Assembly: GCA_964645915.1 (NCBI GenBank)
Contig: CAZYDH010000011.1
Span: 1-54,269 of the forward strand
Length of the DNA stretch: 54,269 nucleotides
Source of the DNA: JACNKV01 sp964645915
GTDB taxonomy: Bacteria > Fidelibacterota > Marinisomatia > Marinisomatales > JACNKV01
Direction: 5' to 3'
Shown here: piece after piece, positions 43,447 through 51,837 of the stretch
Layout: each line of letters starts with the position of its first letter
Numbering within the stretch: the first letter of the stretch is position 1
Position numbers and translations under genes: made by a program
Notes under the pieces: generated by a model
Told to the model about the DNA's origin: nothing
Databases searched by the model: none
Seen by the model: the letters and a program-made list of their open reading frames with translations, nothing else

Positions 43447-44726
43447 CCATTTTCTGGATTTTGATTTACAATTTGGTTTTTTATCCATTGATTTTTATGA
43501 TCGGTGTGATTTGGGCAATTTTCAATAAAAAATTAAAACAAGGATTGGTTGGCAGATTTGAGTCCAAAAAAACATTAAAAACATTTTTTTCAAAAGTAGA
43601 TCGCAGTAAACCGATCTATTGGTTTCATGCTGCTTCTCATGGAGAATATGAACAAGTACAACCGGTTGTAGCAGGACTGAAAGATGTCGAACCACACGCT
43701 ATTATCGTGGTATCGTTTTTCTCTCCATCGGGATATAATAATGTAAAAGATAAAAATATAGATTGTAAAATATATCTTCCCTTTGATTTTATTTGGTCGG
43801 TTCGTAGAACCATTAAAACAATCAGACCAAAGAAGATCATCTTTGCTGCCTACGATATTTGGCCTAATCTAATTTGGTTATCTCGGTATCGTAAAATACA
43901 TGCGACGATATTTGCAGCACATTTTACAAAAGGAACTAAGAAGCTTACATTTGGTATCCGTAGTTTTTATCGATCTGTTTATCAAGCCTTTTCTTCAATT
44001 TATACCATTGCTAATCAAGATTATCTCTGTGTACAAAAGATAGTAAAACCTTATAAATCACCTGTTATTCGGGTTCTTGGTAATCCAAGATATGATCGTG
44101 TTAAAAACAAAGCGGATCAGTTTACAAAACAACATACGATTTCTGTATTATTACGTGAAAAACAAATTATTGTCGGAAGTGTCTGGCCTGAAGATGAAGC
44201 AGTTATCTTAGACCCGATCATTCGTTTAATGCAAGAGGATGACGATATTTATCTGATGTGGGTCCCGCATGAACCAACGGAACATTATATACAACATTCC
44301 ATTTCTATTTTTAATCAAGCGGGATTATCGACTAATGTGTTGCGATCAAAAAAGAAACTAAGTGGCAATGGATCGCGCGTTTCGATCATTGGAACAGTTG
44401 GTGTATTGTCCAGACTATACTGGAAAGGTCAAATCGCATATATTGGTGGTGGATTTTCAACGGGTGTACATAATGTAATGGAACCGGCGATTGCACGTCT
44501 TCCCGTCATATTTGGTCCAAAACATGCTAATTCGCACGAAGCCGGAGAATTGATCAATAACGGTGGAGGATTTCCTATTCAGAACTCTGGAGAAGTGTAC
44601 GAAACGATTAAATATTTATTTACGGATAATAATAAATTCTTAAAAGCAAGTTATGCCGCTACTGATGTGATCCATAAGAACTTAGGGTCATCGACGCGTA
44701 TTGTGCGGAGTATTATTCGTGATTGA
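43443..44726 (+). CDS. waaA: 3-deoxy-D-manno-octulosonic acid transferase
   Basis: A GT30 Kdo transferase of 427 residues acting at the inner membrane on lipid A precursor. It has an N-terminal membrane segment, IYWFHAASHGEYEQVQPVV with the catalytic Glu region, FDFIWSVRRTIKTIRPKKII, IVGSVWPEDEAVIL in the donor half, and YIGGGFSTGVHNVMEPA, INNGGGFPI near the C-terminus. It starts at the ATG at 43443, in an ATGA junction with GT9; an in-frame TTG 60 bases upstream is rejected. This is strong evidence for an LPS-type outer membrane. Confidence 0.95.
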   Translation: MTIFWILIYNLVFYPLIFMIGVIWAIFNKKLKQGLVGRFESKKTLKTFFSKVDRSKPIYWFHAASHGEYEQVQPVVAGLKDVEPHAIIVVSFFSPSGYNNVKDKNIDCKIYLPFDFIWSVRRTIKTIRPKKIIFAAYDIWPNLIWLSRYRKIHATIFAAHFTKGTKKLTFGIRSFYRSVYQAFSSIYTIANQDYLCVQKIVKPYKSPVIRVLGNPRYDRVKNKADQFTKQHTISVLLREKQIIVGSVWPEDEAVILDPIIRLMQEDDDIYLMWVPHEPTEHYIQHSISIFNQAGLSTNVLRSKKKLSGNGSRVSIIGTVGVLSRLYWKGQIAYIGGGFSTGVHNVMEPAIARLPVIFGPKHANSHEAGELINNGGGFPIQNSGEVYETIKYLFTDNNKFLKASYAATDVIHKNLGSSTRIVRSIIRD

Positions 44727-45987
44727 GATTTCTTGCCATTTTGCTGAGACATTAACCTCCCCCAAAAAATTATCCCTTTCAACAGGGATCCATGTGATTT
44801 ACGGTGAAAGTAACGTAGGAAAATCAGATTTCATCCGTCAATTAATTGGTTTTGCAAAGGACAATAAATTTCGGGTTCAATCTGATATAAATCCTTCTTC
44901 TATACAAATAATCATGCAAAACCCTGATAATCAAATCCTTTCATATACAATCGAACGGGAATTAGCATTTTCTTATGAATGTAGTCATTCAGATTCGAAA
45001 GTGATCCAAAATTACATTTCTCAATTAAAAAATGATTTATTATTTGATGCAGACCGTTTACAACATCCGGGGACTTTAAGTGGTGGTGAGAAAGAATTAT
45101 TAAACTTGGTTACCGGATTTTCCGTTCCTGCAAAATTGTACTGTATTGATGATGGAATATCTTTTCTGAACACTACAAATAAAGCAAAGATGGTGACCTA
45201 TATACAGGAAAAAGCCGAAAGATCATCTTCAACAATTTTATGGTTTACATCAGATATTTCAGATTGCAAATACGGCAAATCTTCATGGGAATTAACTGGA
45301 ACATCGTTAGTTGAAATAGAATCAAAGACAGAAAATGAATATCCTCCGGTTGATATAGCTCAGGGTTCACTTTGTCTTAACATTGATGAACTTCGATTTG
45401 GATATACTTCAGATAAAGTGCTATTTGATCAATATACATTTTCTGCCAACGATTTACGGTGTTTAGGAATTATCGGAGCAAATGGCTGTGGTAAAACCAC
45501 CTTATCCTTGTTATTATTAAATATATTACAACCACACCGAGGAGAAATTAAAATTACATGTAATGACAGCGAACCGCTAATCGGATATTTAGATCAATTC
45601 CCGGAACGGATGTTGGGTGCAAATACAATAAAAAAGTTTATTGAGGAATTATCGAAGGAAAACATTCTGAAAAAAGAAAACCTCACTGAAATAAGTTCAA
45701 GTCTGATGGAATGGAATATAGAATTGGAAAAATATTTACATACTCCTGCAATGGATTTACCTTGGTCTATACTCCGAATAATGATGATAATACTTCTTAC
45801 AAAAAGCGAATATGATATTTTGATATTGGATGAACCAACGTTTGGTTTAGGATGGAAACAAAAAGTAAATTTAAACAGTTATTTACATCATGTTTTCCAA
45901 AAGAAACATGGTATTATCTTATCACATGATATAGAATTTGTTGAATCGATGTGTGATAAAATATTATCACTCGATAAAACGATATAG
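44719..45987 (+). CDS. Fused two-domain ABC ATPase, EcfA/CbiO-like
   Basis: Two ABC ATPase domains in one 422-residue chain. Domain 1: Walker A GESNVGKS (29-36), EcfA-type Q-loop QNPDNQ (67-72), signature LSGGE (120-124), but Walker B ends D144-D145 instead of Asp-Glu and the switch His is missing (FTSD, 176-179). Domain 2: Walker A GANGCGKT (253-260), Q-loop QFPE (293-296), Walker B D371-E372-P and switch H403, but the signature is lost (DLPWSILR, 346-353). So one composite site looks catalytic and one degenerate. GTG start within the waaA end. Likely partner: the EcfT-like protein at 30978. Confidence 0.85.
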   Translation: MIEISCHFAETLTSPKKLSLSTGIHVIYGESNVGKSDFIRQLIGFAKDNKFRVQSDINPSSIQIIMQNPDNQILSYTIERELAFSYECSHSDSKVIQNYISQLKNDLLFDADRLQHPGTLSGGEKELLNLVTGFSVPAKLYCIDDGISFLNTTNKAKMVTYIQEKAERSSSTILWFTSDISDCKYGKSSWELTGTSLVEIESKTENEYPPVDIAQGSLCLNIDELRFGYTSDKVLFDQYTFSANDLRCLGIIGANGCGKTTLSLLLLNILQPHRGEIKITCNDSEPLIGYLDQFPERMLGANTIKKFIEELSKENILKKENLTEISSSLMEWNIELEKYLHTPAMDLPWSILRIMMIILLTKSEYDILILDEPTFGLGWKQKVNLNSYLHHVFQKKHGIILSHDIEFVESMCDKILSLDKTI

Positions 45988-46015
45988 CGAAGCATCGATA
46001 AAGGAAGATTTACAA

Positions 46016-46588
46016 ATGGATCAGAATAAAGAGAAAGTAAAGATTACCGCTCCTGAAAGAATTTTAACACTTGCCAATATGATCAGTATGGGGAGGGCTT
46101 TGCTGGCAATTCCGATTATCTATACACTAAGAGATCCAAGTTTAGCCACGGTCACCTTTTTATTGATTATTTTAGCGGTACTGTCTGATGCCGCAGATGG
46201 ATATTTCGCTCGACGCGCACATGAAGTGACCCACCTTGGAAAATGGCTGGACCCGATCGCTGATTTCATCGTCATATTAGCCGTGATTTCTTATCTTGTA
46301 TTGATGGGAAGGTTTCCGGTTTGGTTTTTTTCTCTTTTCATCATCCGTTATGTTTCTATCGCGATCCCTGCGATTTACTTGTTAAACCATACACATTTTT
46401 TTCTAAGTGCTAACTGGTGGGGGAAATGGGCAATTGGAATATCGGCGTTGGCAGTGATTTTTCATCTCTATCCCGTTGGAACGCTGGGATGGCTTCCAAG
46501 CATCACATTATTAATCGCTACTGTGCTGATGGTATTAAGTTGGGTCAGCTATATGATTACTCTTATTAGAAAGATTCGTGAGATTTAA
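46016..46588 (+). CDS. CDP-alcohol phosphatidyltransferase, PgsA-like
   Basis: A 190-residue membrane protein with the family signature DG-x2-AR-x8-G-x3-D-x3-D (DAADGYFARRAHEVTHLG then KWLDPIAD) and about five helices; RILTLANMISMGRALLAIP is the usual first segment. It most likely makes phosphatidylglycerophosphate from CDP-diacylglycerol and glycerol-3-phosphate, although another acceptor alcohol is possible. AAGGAAG about nine bases ahead supports the ATG at 46016 over an upstream in-frame TTG at 45938 inside the ABC gene. Confidence 0.85.
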   Translation: MDQNKEKVKITAPERILTLANMISMGRALLAIPIIYTLRDPSLATVTFLLIILAVLSDAADGYFARRAHEVTHLGKWLDPIADFIVILAVISYLVLMGRFPVWFFSLFIIRYVSIAIPAIYLLNHTHFFLSANWWGKWAIGISALAVIFHLYPVGTLGWLPSITLLIATVLMVLSWVSYMITLIRKIREI

Positions 46589-46594
46589 TATTTA

Positions 46595-47482
46595 ATGGGT
46601 GTATTTAAAAGACTGTATGGTGTTCTTTCTCGTACAAGAAACAAGTTTACAAATGCGTTTTCGATTATTTCTGGAAAGAGGGTTACTGCAGAATCCTTAA
46701 ACGATCTTGAGGATCACTTACTCGCAGCGGATTTGGGAATTGATACCGTAGACGGTATTATTGAAGTTGTAAAAAAGCATGAGAAAACAGATTTTATTCC
46801 AAAAGTAAAAGAGTTTTTACTTAACAGTCTTCCTGAATATACTGAAGGAGATGTTGAGCTTCCGACCGTGATTTTAGTCGTGGGAATTAATGGAACCGGA
46901 AAAACAACTTCAGCTGCTAAGTTAGCTTGGTATTATAAGGAAAATAATCATAATGTATTGCTGGTTGGAGCTGATACTTATCGTGCTGCTGCTGTCGAAC
47001 AATTACGAATATGGGCGGATCGATTAAATATCAGATTGGTTTGTAATGAAAAATCACAAGAACCGTCTGCTGTTTTATTCGATGGTCTAACTGCGGCGAA
47101 AGCAATGAAAAGTGATATCGTTATTGTGGATACCGCAGGAAGATTACATACCTATCAAAACTTAATGGAAGAATTACGTAAAATGTTTCGTATCGTGAAA
47201 ACCAGATTCTCGGAATATCATCTGAAATCTATTATAACAATCGATGCCAGCTTAGGCCAAAATAGCCTTTCACAAGCCAAAACGTTTGCAGAATATCTTC
47301 CATTGGATGGAGCGATGTTGACTAAAATGGATGGTACAGCTAAGGGCGGCATCGTATTTTCACTATTTAAGAATTTAAACATACCGGTAAGATTTATCGG
47401 AGTAGGAGAAACCCTTGAAGATTTGTATATATTTAATAAAAACGAGTATGTACAAGGATTATTTGGAGAAGAAAAATTATGA
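46595..47482 (+). CDS. ftsY: Signal recognition particle receptor FtsY
   Basis: An SRP GTPase of 295 residues that docks ribosome-nascent chains at the membrane. The helical N domain is followed by the NG domain: ILVVGINGTGKTTSAAKLAW (P-loop, about residues 92-111), VGADTYRAAAVEQL, IVDTAGRLHTYQNLMEEL, LTKMDGTAKGGIVFS and FIGVGETLEDL. The acidic N-terminal A domain of E. coli FtsY is absent, as in many bacteria. Ffh is not in the window. It overlaps lgt by four bases. Confidence 0.97.
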   Translation: MGVFKRLYGVLSRTRNKFTNAFSIISGKRVTAESLNDLEDHLLAADLGIDTVDGIIEVVKKHEKTDFIPKVKEFLLNSLPEYTEGDVELPTVILVVGINGTGKTTSAAKLAWYYKENNHNVLLVGADTYRAAAVEQLRIWADRLNIRLVCNEKSQEPSAVLFDGLTAAKAMKSDIVIVDTAGRLHTYQNLMEELRKMFRIVKTRFSEYHLKSIITIDASLGQNSLSQAKTFAEYLPLDGAMLTKMDGTAKGGIVFSLFKNLNIPVRFIGVGETLEDLYIFNKNEYVQGLFGEEKL

Positions 47483-48306
47483 TCCCCGTATTATTTAAAA
47501 TAGGACCTTTATCAATTTATTCCTTTGGATTTATGTTGGTTGTCGCTTTTTACACCTGTTTTTTCTTACTATCGCGAGAGATGAAAAGACTTGGTTACGA
47601 TAATAAATTAGCGTCTGATATCGTGTTTGCAGCTGCTGTTGGAGGAATATTAGGTTCAAAAATCTACTATCTTATTGAAAATATCAGTGAGGTGATCCAA
47701 GATCCTATTGGAATGATATTCAGTGGTGCTGGTTTGGTATTCCTTGGAGGGCTAATTGGAGGGACACTTGGTGTTACATGGGTGATACGAAAAAATAACC
47801 TTAATTGGTTTCAATTTGGTGACATTGTTGCACCACTCTTAATTCTTGGATATGCCATTGGACGGATGGGATGCTTTCTTGTTGGAGATGATTATGGCTT
47901 ACCCACAAAACTACCGATTGGAATAATCTTTGAAAAAGGAATTCCTCCAACAACAACACATTCATTTGAATTATATTACCCTTGGGTGGATATATCAGCT
48001 TTTGATCCCGGTTTTATTCCCGTACTTCCGACCCAATTGATGGAAACCGGTCTTGGCTTACTCATCTTTTTCTATTTATGGAAGAAACGTTTGAGTGTCA
48101 AACATTATGGAAGTTTATTTTTTTCATATTTAATATTGGCAGGCATTGAAAGATTTATGATCGAATTTATTCGAATTAATCCGAAATATATTTGGTTTAG
48201 TGATTCCATCGGATTTTCCGGAGCACAATTAATTTCAATTACAATGATCGTCCTTGGAAGTATCTTATATAATTATCGTACGAGGATATCTGATCCCTCT
48301 ACTTAA
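47479..48306 (+). CDS. lgt: Prolipoprotein diacylglyceryl transferase family protein (atypical Lgt)
   Basis: A membrane protein of 275 residues with seven-helix Lgt topology, IGPLSIYSFGFMLVVAFYTC at the N-terminus, GLVFLGGLIGG, and the Lgt signature region AIGRMGCFLVGDDYG (126-140). Lgt attaches diacylglycerol to the lipobox cysteine. The canonical GRxGNFxNGE is altered: R129 is kept, but the Asn matching E. coli N146 is C132, and the position of E. coli H103 is L89. A similar GCFLAG variant is, to my recollection, frequent in several diderm phyla. Function as Lgt is likely but not certain. Confidence 0.85.
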   Translation: MIPVLFKIGPLSIYSFGFMLVVAFYTCFFLLSREMKRLGYDNKLASDIVFAAAVGGILGSKIYYLIENISEVIQDPIGMIFSGAGLVFLGGLIGGTLGVTWVIRKNNLNWFQFGDIVAPLLILGYAIGRMGCFLVGDDYGLPTKLPIGIIFEKGIPPTTTHSFELYYPWVDISAFDPGFIPVLPTQLMETGLGLLIFFYLWKKRLSVKHYGSLFFSYLILAGIERFMIEFIRINPKYIWFSDSIGFSGAQLISITMIVLGSILYNYRTRISDPST

Positions 48307-48359
48307 TCAATCGATTTAACACAAATGTTCTGATTTAAATTCTGAGAATTACTAGAACA

Positions 48360-51300
48360 ATGCGAGGGAAAATAATAGCTGTATTAGCTTTAATATTCGC
48401 AAATCTATCTTCCGGGATAGATGTCGGTATTACATCAGACACATTAAATATTTCTACAGAAAATCATGTTGTCTCTCTGAAACATCCTTTTGTACTAGAG
48501 CCCATATTAAAACTATCATGTACTGAAAATAAAATCCCTGAATACGAACTGGATAAGATTCAAGGTGTTTTGCATTTTGAAAAACCGGATAGTTCGTTTC
48601 AATGTATTATTAAATATCGATATTTGATTGAGGTCCCACCGATACAGATCGGTCCAAGATCATTAAGTCTGCCAACTTTAGAGGATTTATCACTCAATCA
48701 ACCTAAGGAGTCAAAAACAATAATTGAAAAAGTTAATAATGAAACGCAATCCAGTTTGATCACAACCGGAACTGTGTTTCGATCGATACAAGTGTCACCA
48801 TTAGGCGGAACGGATTTTACAGGAGGACTTCAACTTCAAATTCAAGGAAAATTGACTGACAAGACTGAGGTTACAGGTGTATTATCTGATCGCAATCTTT
48901 CTATACAACCCGAAGGAACAACGCAATCCTTAGAAGAAATTGATAAGATTTACTTAAAGATCGGTCACCCAAATTTTGAAATATTTGCGGGAGACATAAT
49001 TTACAAAAAACAAACCGGCACATTTCATTCAATACAACGTAAGTTGAATGGAATGATGGGAAATTTTCATAAAGGACAGTGGAATAGTTCTGCAGTCTTT
49101 GCGAAGTCTGAGGGAAAATATCATAAAAAGTTATTTAATGGCACAGAAGGAAAACAAGGTCCATATTATCTAACTTCTACCCAAGGAAGTCGGAATATAG
49201 TCGTCCAAGCCGGAACTGAAACTGTTTGGTTAGACGGTGAAAAATTGGTGCGAGGAGAGAATCGAGACTATATTATTGATTATAGCATAGGAGAGTTAAC
49301 GTTCACACCCAAAAGATTGATTCATTTTGATTCTGAAATATTTGTGGAATATCAATATTCCGATTTCCAGTATAATCAACAAGTAAGCGGTTCTACCGTA
49401 AAATATACCTTCAGTAATAATAATGAATTCCAAATATCATGGTTTCATGAACATGATGTATATCAAAATGAATCTTCGGAATCCTATCACCATGAGCTAT
49501 TAAAAAATTCTGGCGATGAAACAATTCAAATAACCGGTGCAGTTGAAGATGAAGAAGGCCAATATATTCTTGTTGATTCCATATATGTGTTCTCAACGGA
49601 CTCTGATAGCACTCGGTATAATGTACATTTTTATCAGGATCAAACTTTAGGGTCGTATAGAAGGACTGTTCATCATTCGGGTATTATTTACTTTGAATAT
49701 GTCCCTGAAGAGGAGAGAGGTGATCTTGTTGAAAATATTGATCTGTACACTCCTTTTAAGCAATTATTAGCACCAAAGGACCATGATATTCTTCAATCAA
49801 CACTTTCACTTGATTTAATGGGCTATGGAAATGTTGAAATTGAAATGGCTCTTTCAGATTTGGATAATAATGCCCTTTCTAATGTTGATGATAATGATAA
49901 TACCGGTTTTGCACATCAAATTAAATATTCAAGTAGTGAACTAAGTCTCCCGGGAGATTTTGATTTAAAAGTGCATGTTGCTAACCGTAATAAAAACAAC
50001 CGTTATTCTACTGTACAACGGGATAAACCCATTACTTATGATAGTGATTGGAATATTGAATCCGTTGAAAATCTATCTGAAAATCAAATAACCGGCATGG
50101 TTACCGTCTTCTCTGATAGTATAGGGGAACTTGATTTTGGATGGGAACAGCTTGAATTGGGAAGAAAAAAATATAAACGTTTAAACTCAAATATCTCTTT
50201 ACAAATGAAGGGTATACCGAAGTTTAATACGTCATTTAATCAAGTGTCTACAGATGCATGGACGTTTACTCAACAAAGCACTAAAGTCCTTTTGTTAAAT
50301 GGAAATTTTCATCCATTTCTATCATATGAAAATGAACATGAAACAGGAAAAAGCAAATTTGAGCATTCAGCGGGTGGTATCCAATGGGATACAGATAAAG
50401 GTTCCTTATCTATGGGATTGGGGAATCGGACTGATTGGGCTGAATCCTTGGAAGAAGAATCAATCAAAACTCATTCGGGAGTATTTGGGGAATTAGATTG
50501 GGAAGGAAAATCCTCAAAAGGATGGAAACAAAACATCGTTTTTCGTCAACGAATATTAAAGAATTATGAAAACAATATTAATCAATCATACAATCTGTGG
50601 CGTATAAATCTCGGTTATCATATTCCAAGAAAACCAATCCAGTGGGATCTTCAAGCAAAAATGGAAGAAACTTTTATTGAAAACCGTGCAGTAGTGTATG
50701 ATTCCGTTGGAGTTGGCTTTGGTACTCATCGATATGATGAAAGTTTAAATGAATATATTCCTGATCCCAACGGTGCATTTATCGCATATACGGTGTTAAC
50801 CGGAGTCAGAAAACCTTCCACCAATATAGTTGGGTCACAAAAACTTATCTTTAATATGAAGCGGGGTTCGATTAAAGCATTACACCCATTTATCTTTCGT
50901 TTCACCGGAACCGTAAATTATCAAGGGAATAATGCTCAATTTGATCAAATTTTCATCCCCACTCTTTTCGACTCAACAATTACTCAATCCAGGTGGATTT
51001 TTAAACAAGAAACGAATTATAATTCCATTTCTTCATCCAGAAAAATCTATCAGTGGTATCAACATACTCATCATTTTAATGGACTGGATCCTCGAGGTCA
51101 AGATTTAAGGACTGAAAATAAAATTGGTGTTGACCTTTTTGAGCCGATTACCAAGAATCTTCACGGACTCCTCTATATGAACTTGTCTGGGTTTAAAGTG
51201 ACTTCCGGATATTCAATCCTGCGGAATCGAAGTGGAGATGGAATTTGGCTTGAATCAGGAATTAAATATAAGGCTCATTCTAATAAACAGATTGATATTC

Positions 51301-51635
51301 TAATCCTAACCGGAAAAACTTCAGGGAAGACTTTGGATACTGAATTTCATGCGAATTCATTGGGTTTACGTTGTAATGTTTCTTGGTCGTTCACAAAATC
51401 TAACAGATTGCAATTTCTATATGACTATAATATCGTTTCTGAGAAAAATGGTTTAGAGACTATTCCACCCGAAGTATTAAATGGTCTTCCCGTGGGGAAC
51501 TCTTTGAGATCTTCCATCCAATCAAATATTATGTTCGGGGATAATTGGTCCTTTATTTCTTCAATAAACTATATCAATGATCGTCGATATGAACATTTTA
51601 TTTCTTTTAACAGCGAGTTAAGAGTCCTGCTCTGA
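48360..51635 (+). CDS. Large secreted protein, probable outer-membrane beta-barrel of FCB type
   Basis: A 1091-residue protein I cannot name. It starts with a signal peptide (KIIAVLALIFANLSSG). Residues about 140-330 hold a recognisable block: GTDFTGGLQLQIQGKLTDKT, VTGVLSDRNLSIQPEGTTQS, LEEIDKIYLKIG and FEIFAGDI, then LVRGENRDYIIDYSIGELTF. Such blocks occur in large uncharacterised outer-membrane proteins of Bacteroidota-like bacteria, by recollection. The remainder is rich in alternating aromatic/polar beta-strand patterns and Asn/Ser, and ends in a strand-like SFNSELRVLL, as barrels do. It stands alone between lgt and the C25 peptidase. Confidence 0.72.
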   Translation: MRGKIIAVLALIFANLSSGIDVGITSDTLNISTENHVVSLKHPFVLEPILKLSCTENKIPEYELDKIQGVLHFEKPDSSFQCIIKYRYLIEVPPIQIGPRSLSLPTLEDLSLNQPKESKTIIEKVNNETQSSLITTGTVFRSIQVSPLGGTDFTGGLQLQIQGKLTDKTEVTGVLSDRNLSIQPEGTTQSLEEIDKIYLKIGHPNFEIFAGDIIYKKQTGTFHSIQRKLNGMMGNFHKGQWNSSAVFAKSEGKYHKKLFNGTEGKQGPYYLTSTQGSRNIVVQAGTETVWLDGEKLVRGENRDYIIDYSIGELTFTPKRLIHFDSEIFVEYQYSDFQYNQQVSGSTVKYTFSNNNEFQISWFHEHDVYQNESSESYHHELLKNSGDETIQITGAVEDEEGQYILVDSIYVFSTDSDSTRYNVHFYQDQTLGSYRRTVHHSGIIYFEYVPEEERGDLVENIDLYTPFKQLLAPKDHDILQSTLSLDLMGYGNVEIEMALSDLDNNALSNVDDNDNTGFAHQIKYSSSELSLPGDFDLKVHVANRNKNNRYSTVQRDKPITYDSDWNIESVENLSENQITGMVTVFSDSIGELDFGWEQLELGRKKYKRLNSNISLQMKGIPKFNTSFNQVSTDAWTFTQQSTKVLLLNGNFHPFLSYENEHETGKSKFEHSAGGIQWDTDKGSLSMGLGNRTDWAESLEEESIKTHSGVFGELDWEGKSSKGWKQNIVFRQRILKNYENNINQSYNLWRINLGYHIPRKPIQWDLQAKMEETFIENRAVVYDSVGVGFGTHRYDESLNEYIPDPNGAFIAYTVLTGVRKPSTNIVGSQKLIFNMKRGSIKALHPFIFRFTGTVNYQGNNAQFDQIFIPTLFDSTITQSRWIFKQETNYNSISSSRKIYQWYQHTHHFNGLDPRGQDLRTENKIGVDLFEPITKNLHGLLYMNLSGFKVTSGYSILRNRSGDGIWLESGIKYKAHSNKQIDILILTGKTSGKTLDTEFHANSLGLRCNVSWSFTKSNRLQFLYDYNIVSEKNGLETIPPEVLNGLPVGNSLRSSIQSNIMFGDNWSFISSINYINDRRYEHFISFNSELRVLL

Positions 51636-51837
51636 AAAGAATGAAAAATAATATTGTAAGTATGATAAAAGTTATGATTTGTGATTTCTATGTTGATGAT
51701 ATTAAACTCTACAATGATACTATTGAATAAATCCAATTTTCATTAATAGTTATTGTGAGAATAATCACACCTGTTAAAAATCAAGAATAGTAAATTTTGT
51801 TGTTAATAAATTAATCCAACTTACTTTGGAGGTAATC
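51636..51837. other. Intergenic region upstream of the C25 peptidase
   Basis: About 200 AT-rich bases. They contain the CRP-type palindrome at 51754-51769, a possible -10 box TAAATT at 51791-51796, and GGAGG at 51828-51832, five bases before the GTG start. No convincing terminator for the preceding gene is seen. A 29-codon frame at 51642-51731 is not credible as a gene. Confidence 0.6.
51754..51769. promoter_or_regulatory. CRP-type operator TGTGA-N6-TCACA
   Basis: TGTGAGAATAATCACA is a perfect match to the E. coli CRP core palindrome, centred at 51761.5. If TAAATT at 51791-51796 is the -10 box, transcription would start near 51803 and the site would be centred at about -41.5, the class II activator position. 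The Crp/Fnr protein encoded at 19892 keeps the Arg-Glu-Arg residues that read TGTGA. Confidence 0.6.

Noticed and set aside
51642..51731. A 29-codon open frame from ATG to TAA downstream of the 1091-residue gene
   Set aside because: No Shine-Dalgarno, no recognisable domain or membrane pattern, and composition like the surrounding AT-rich spacer.
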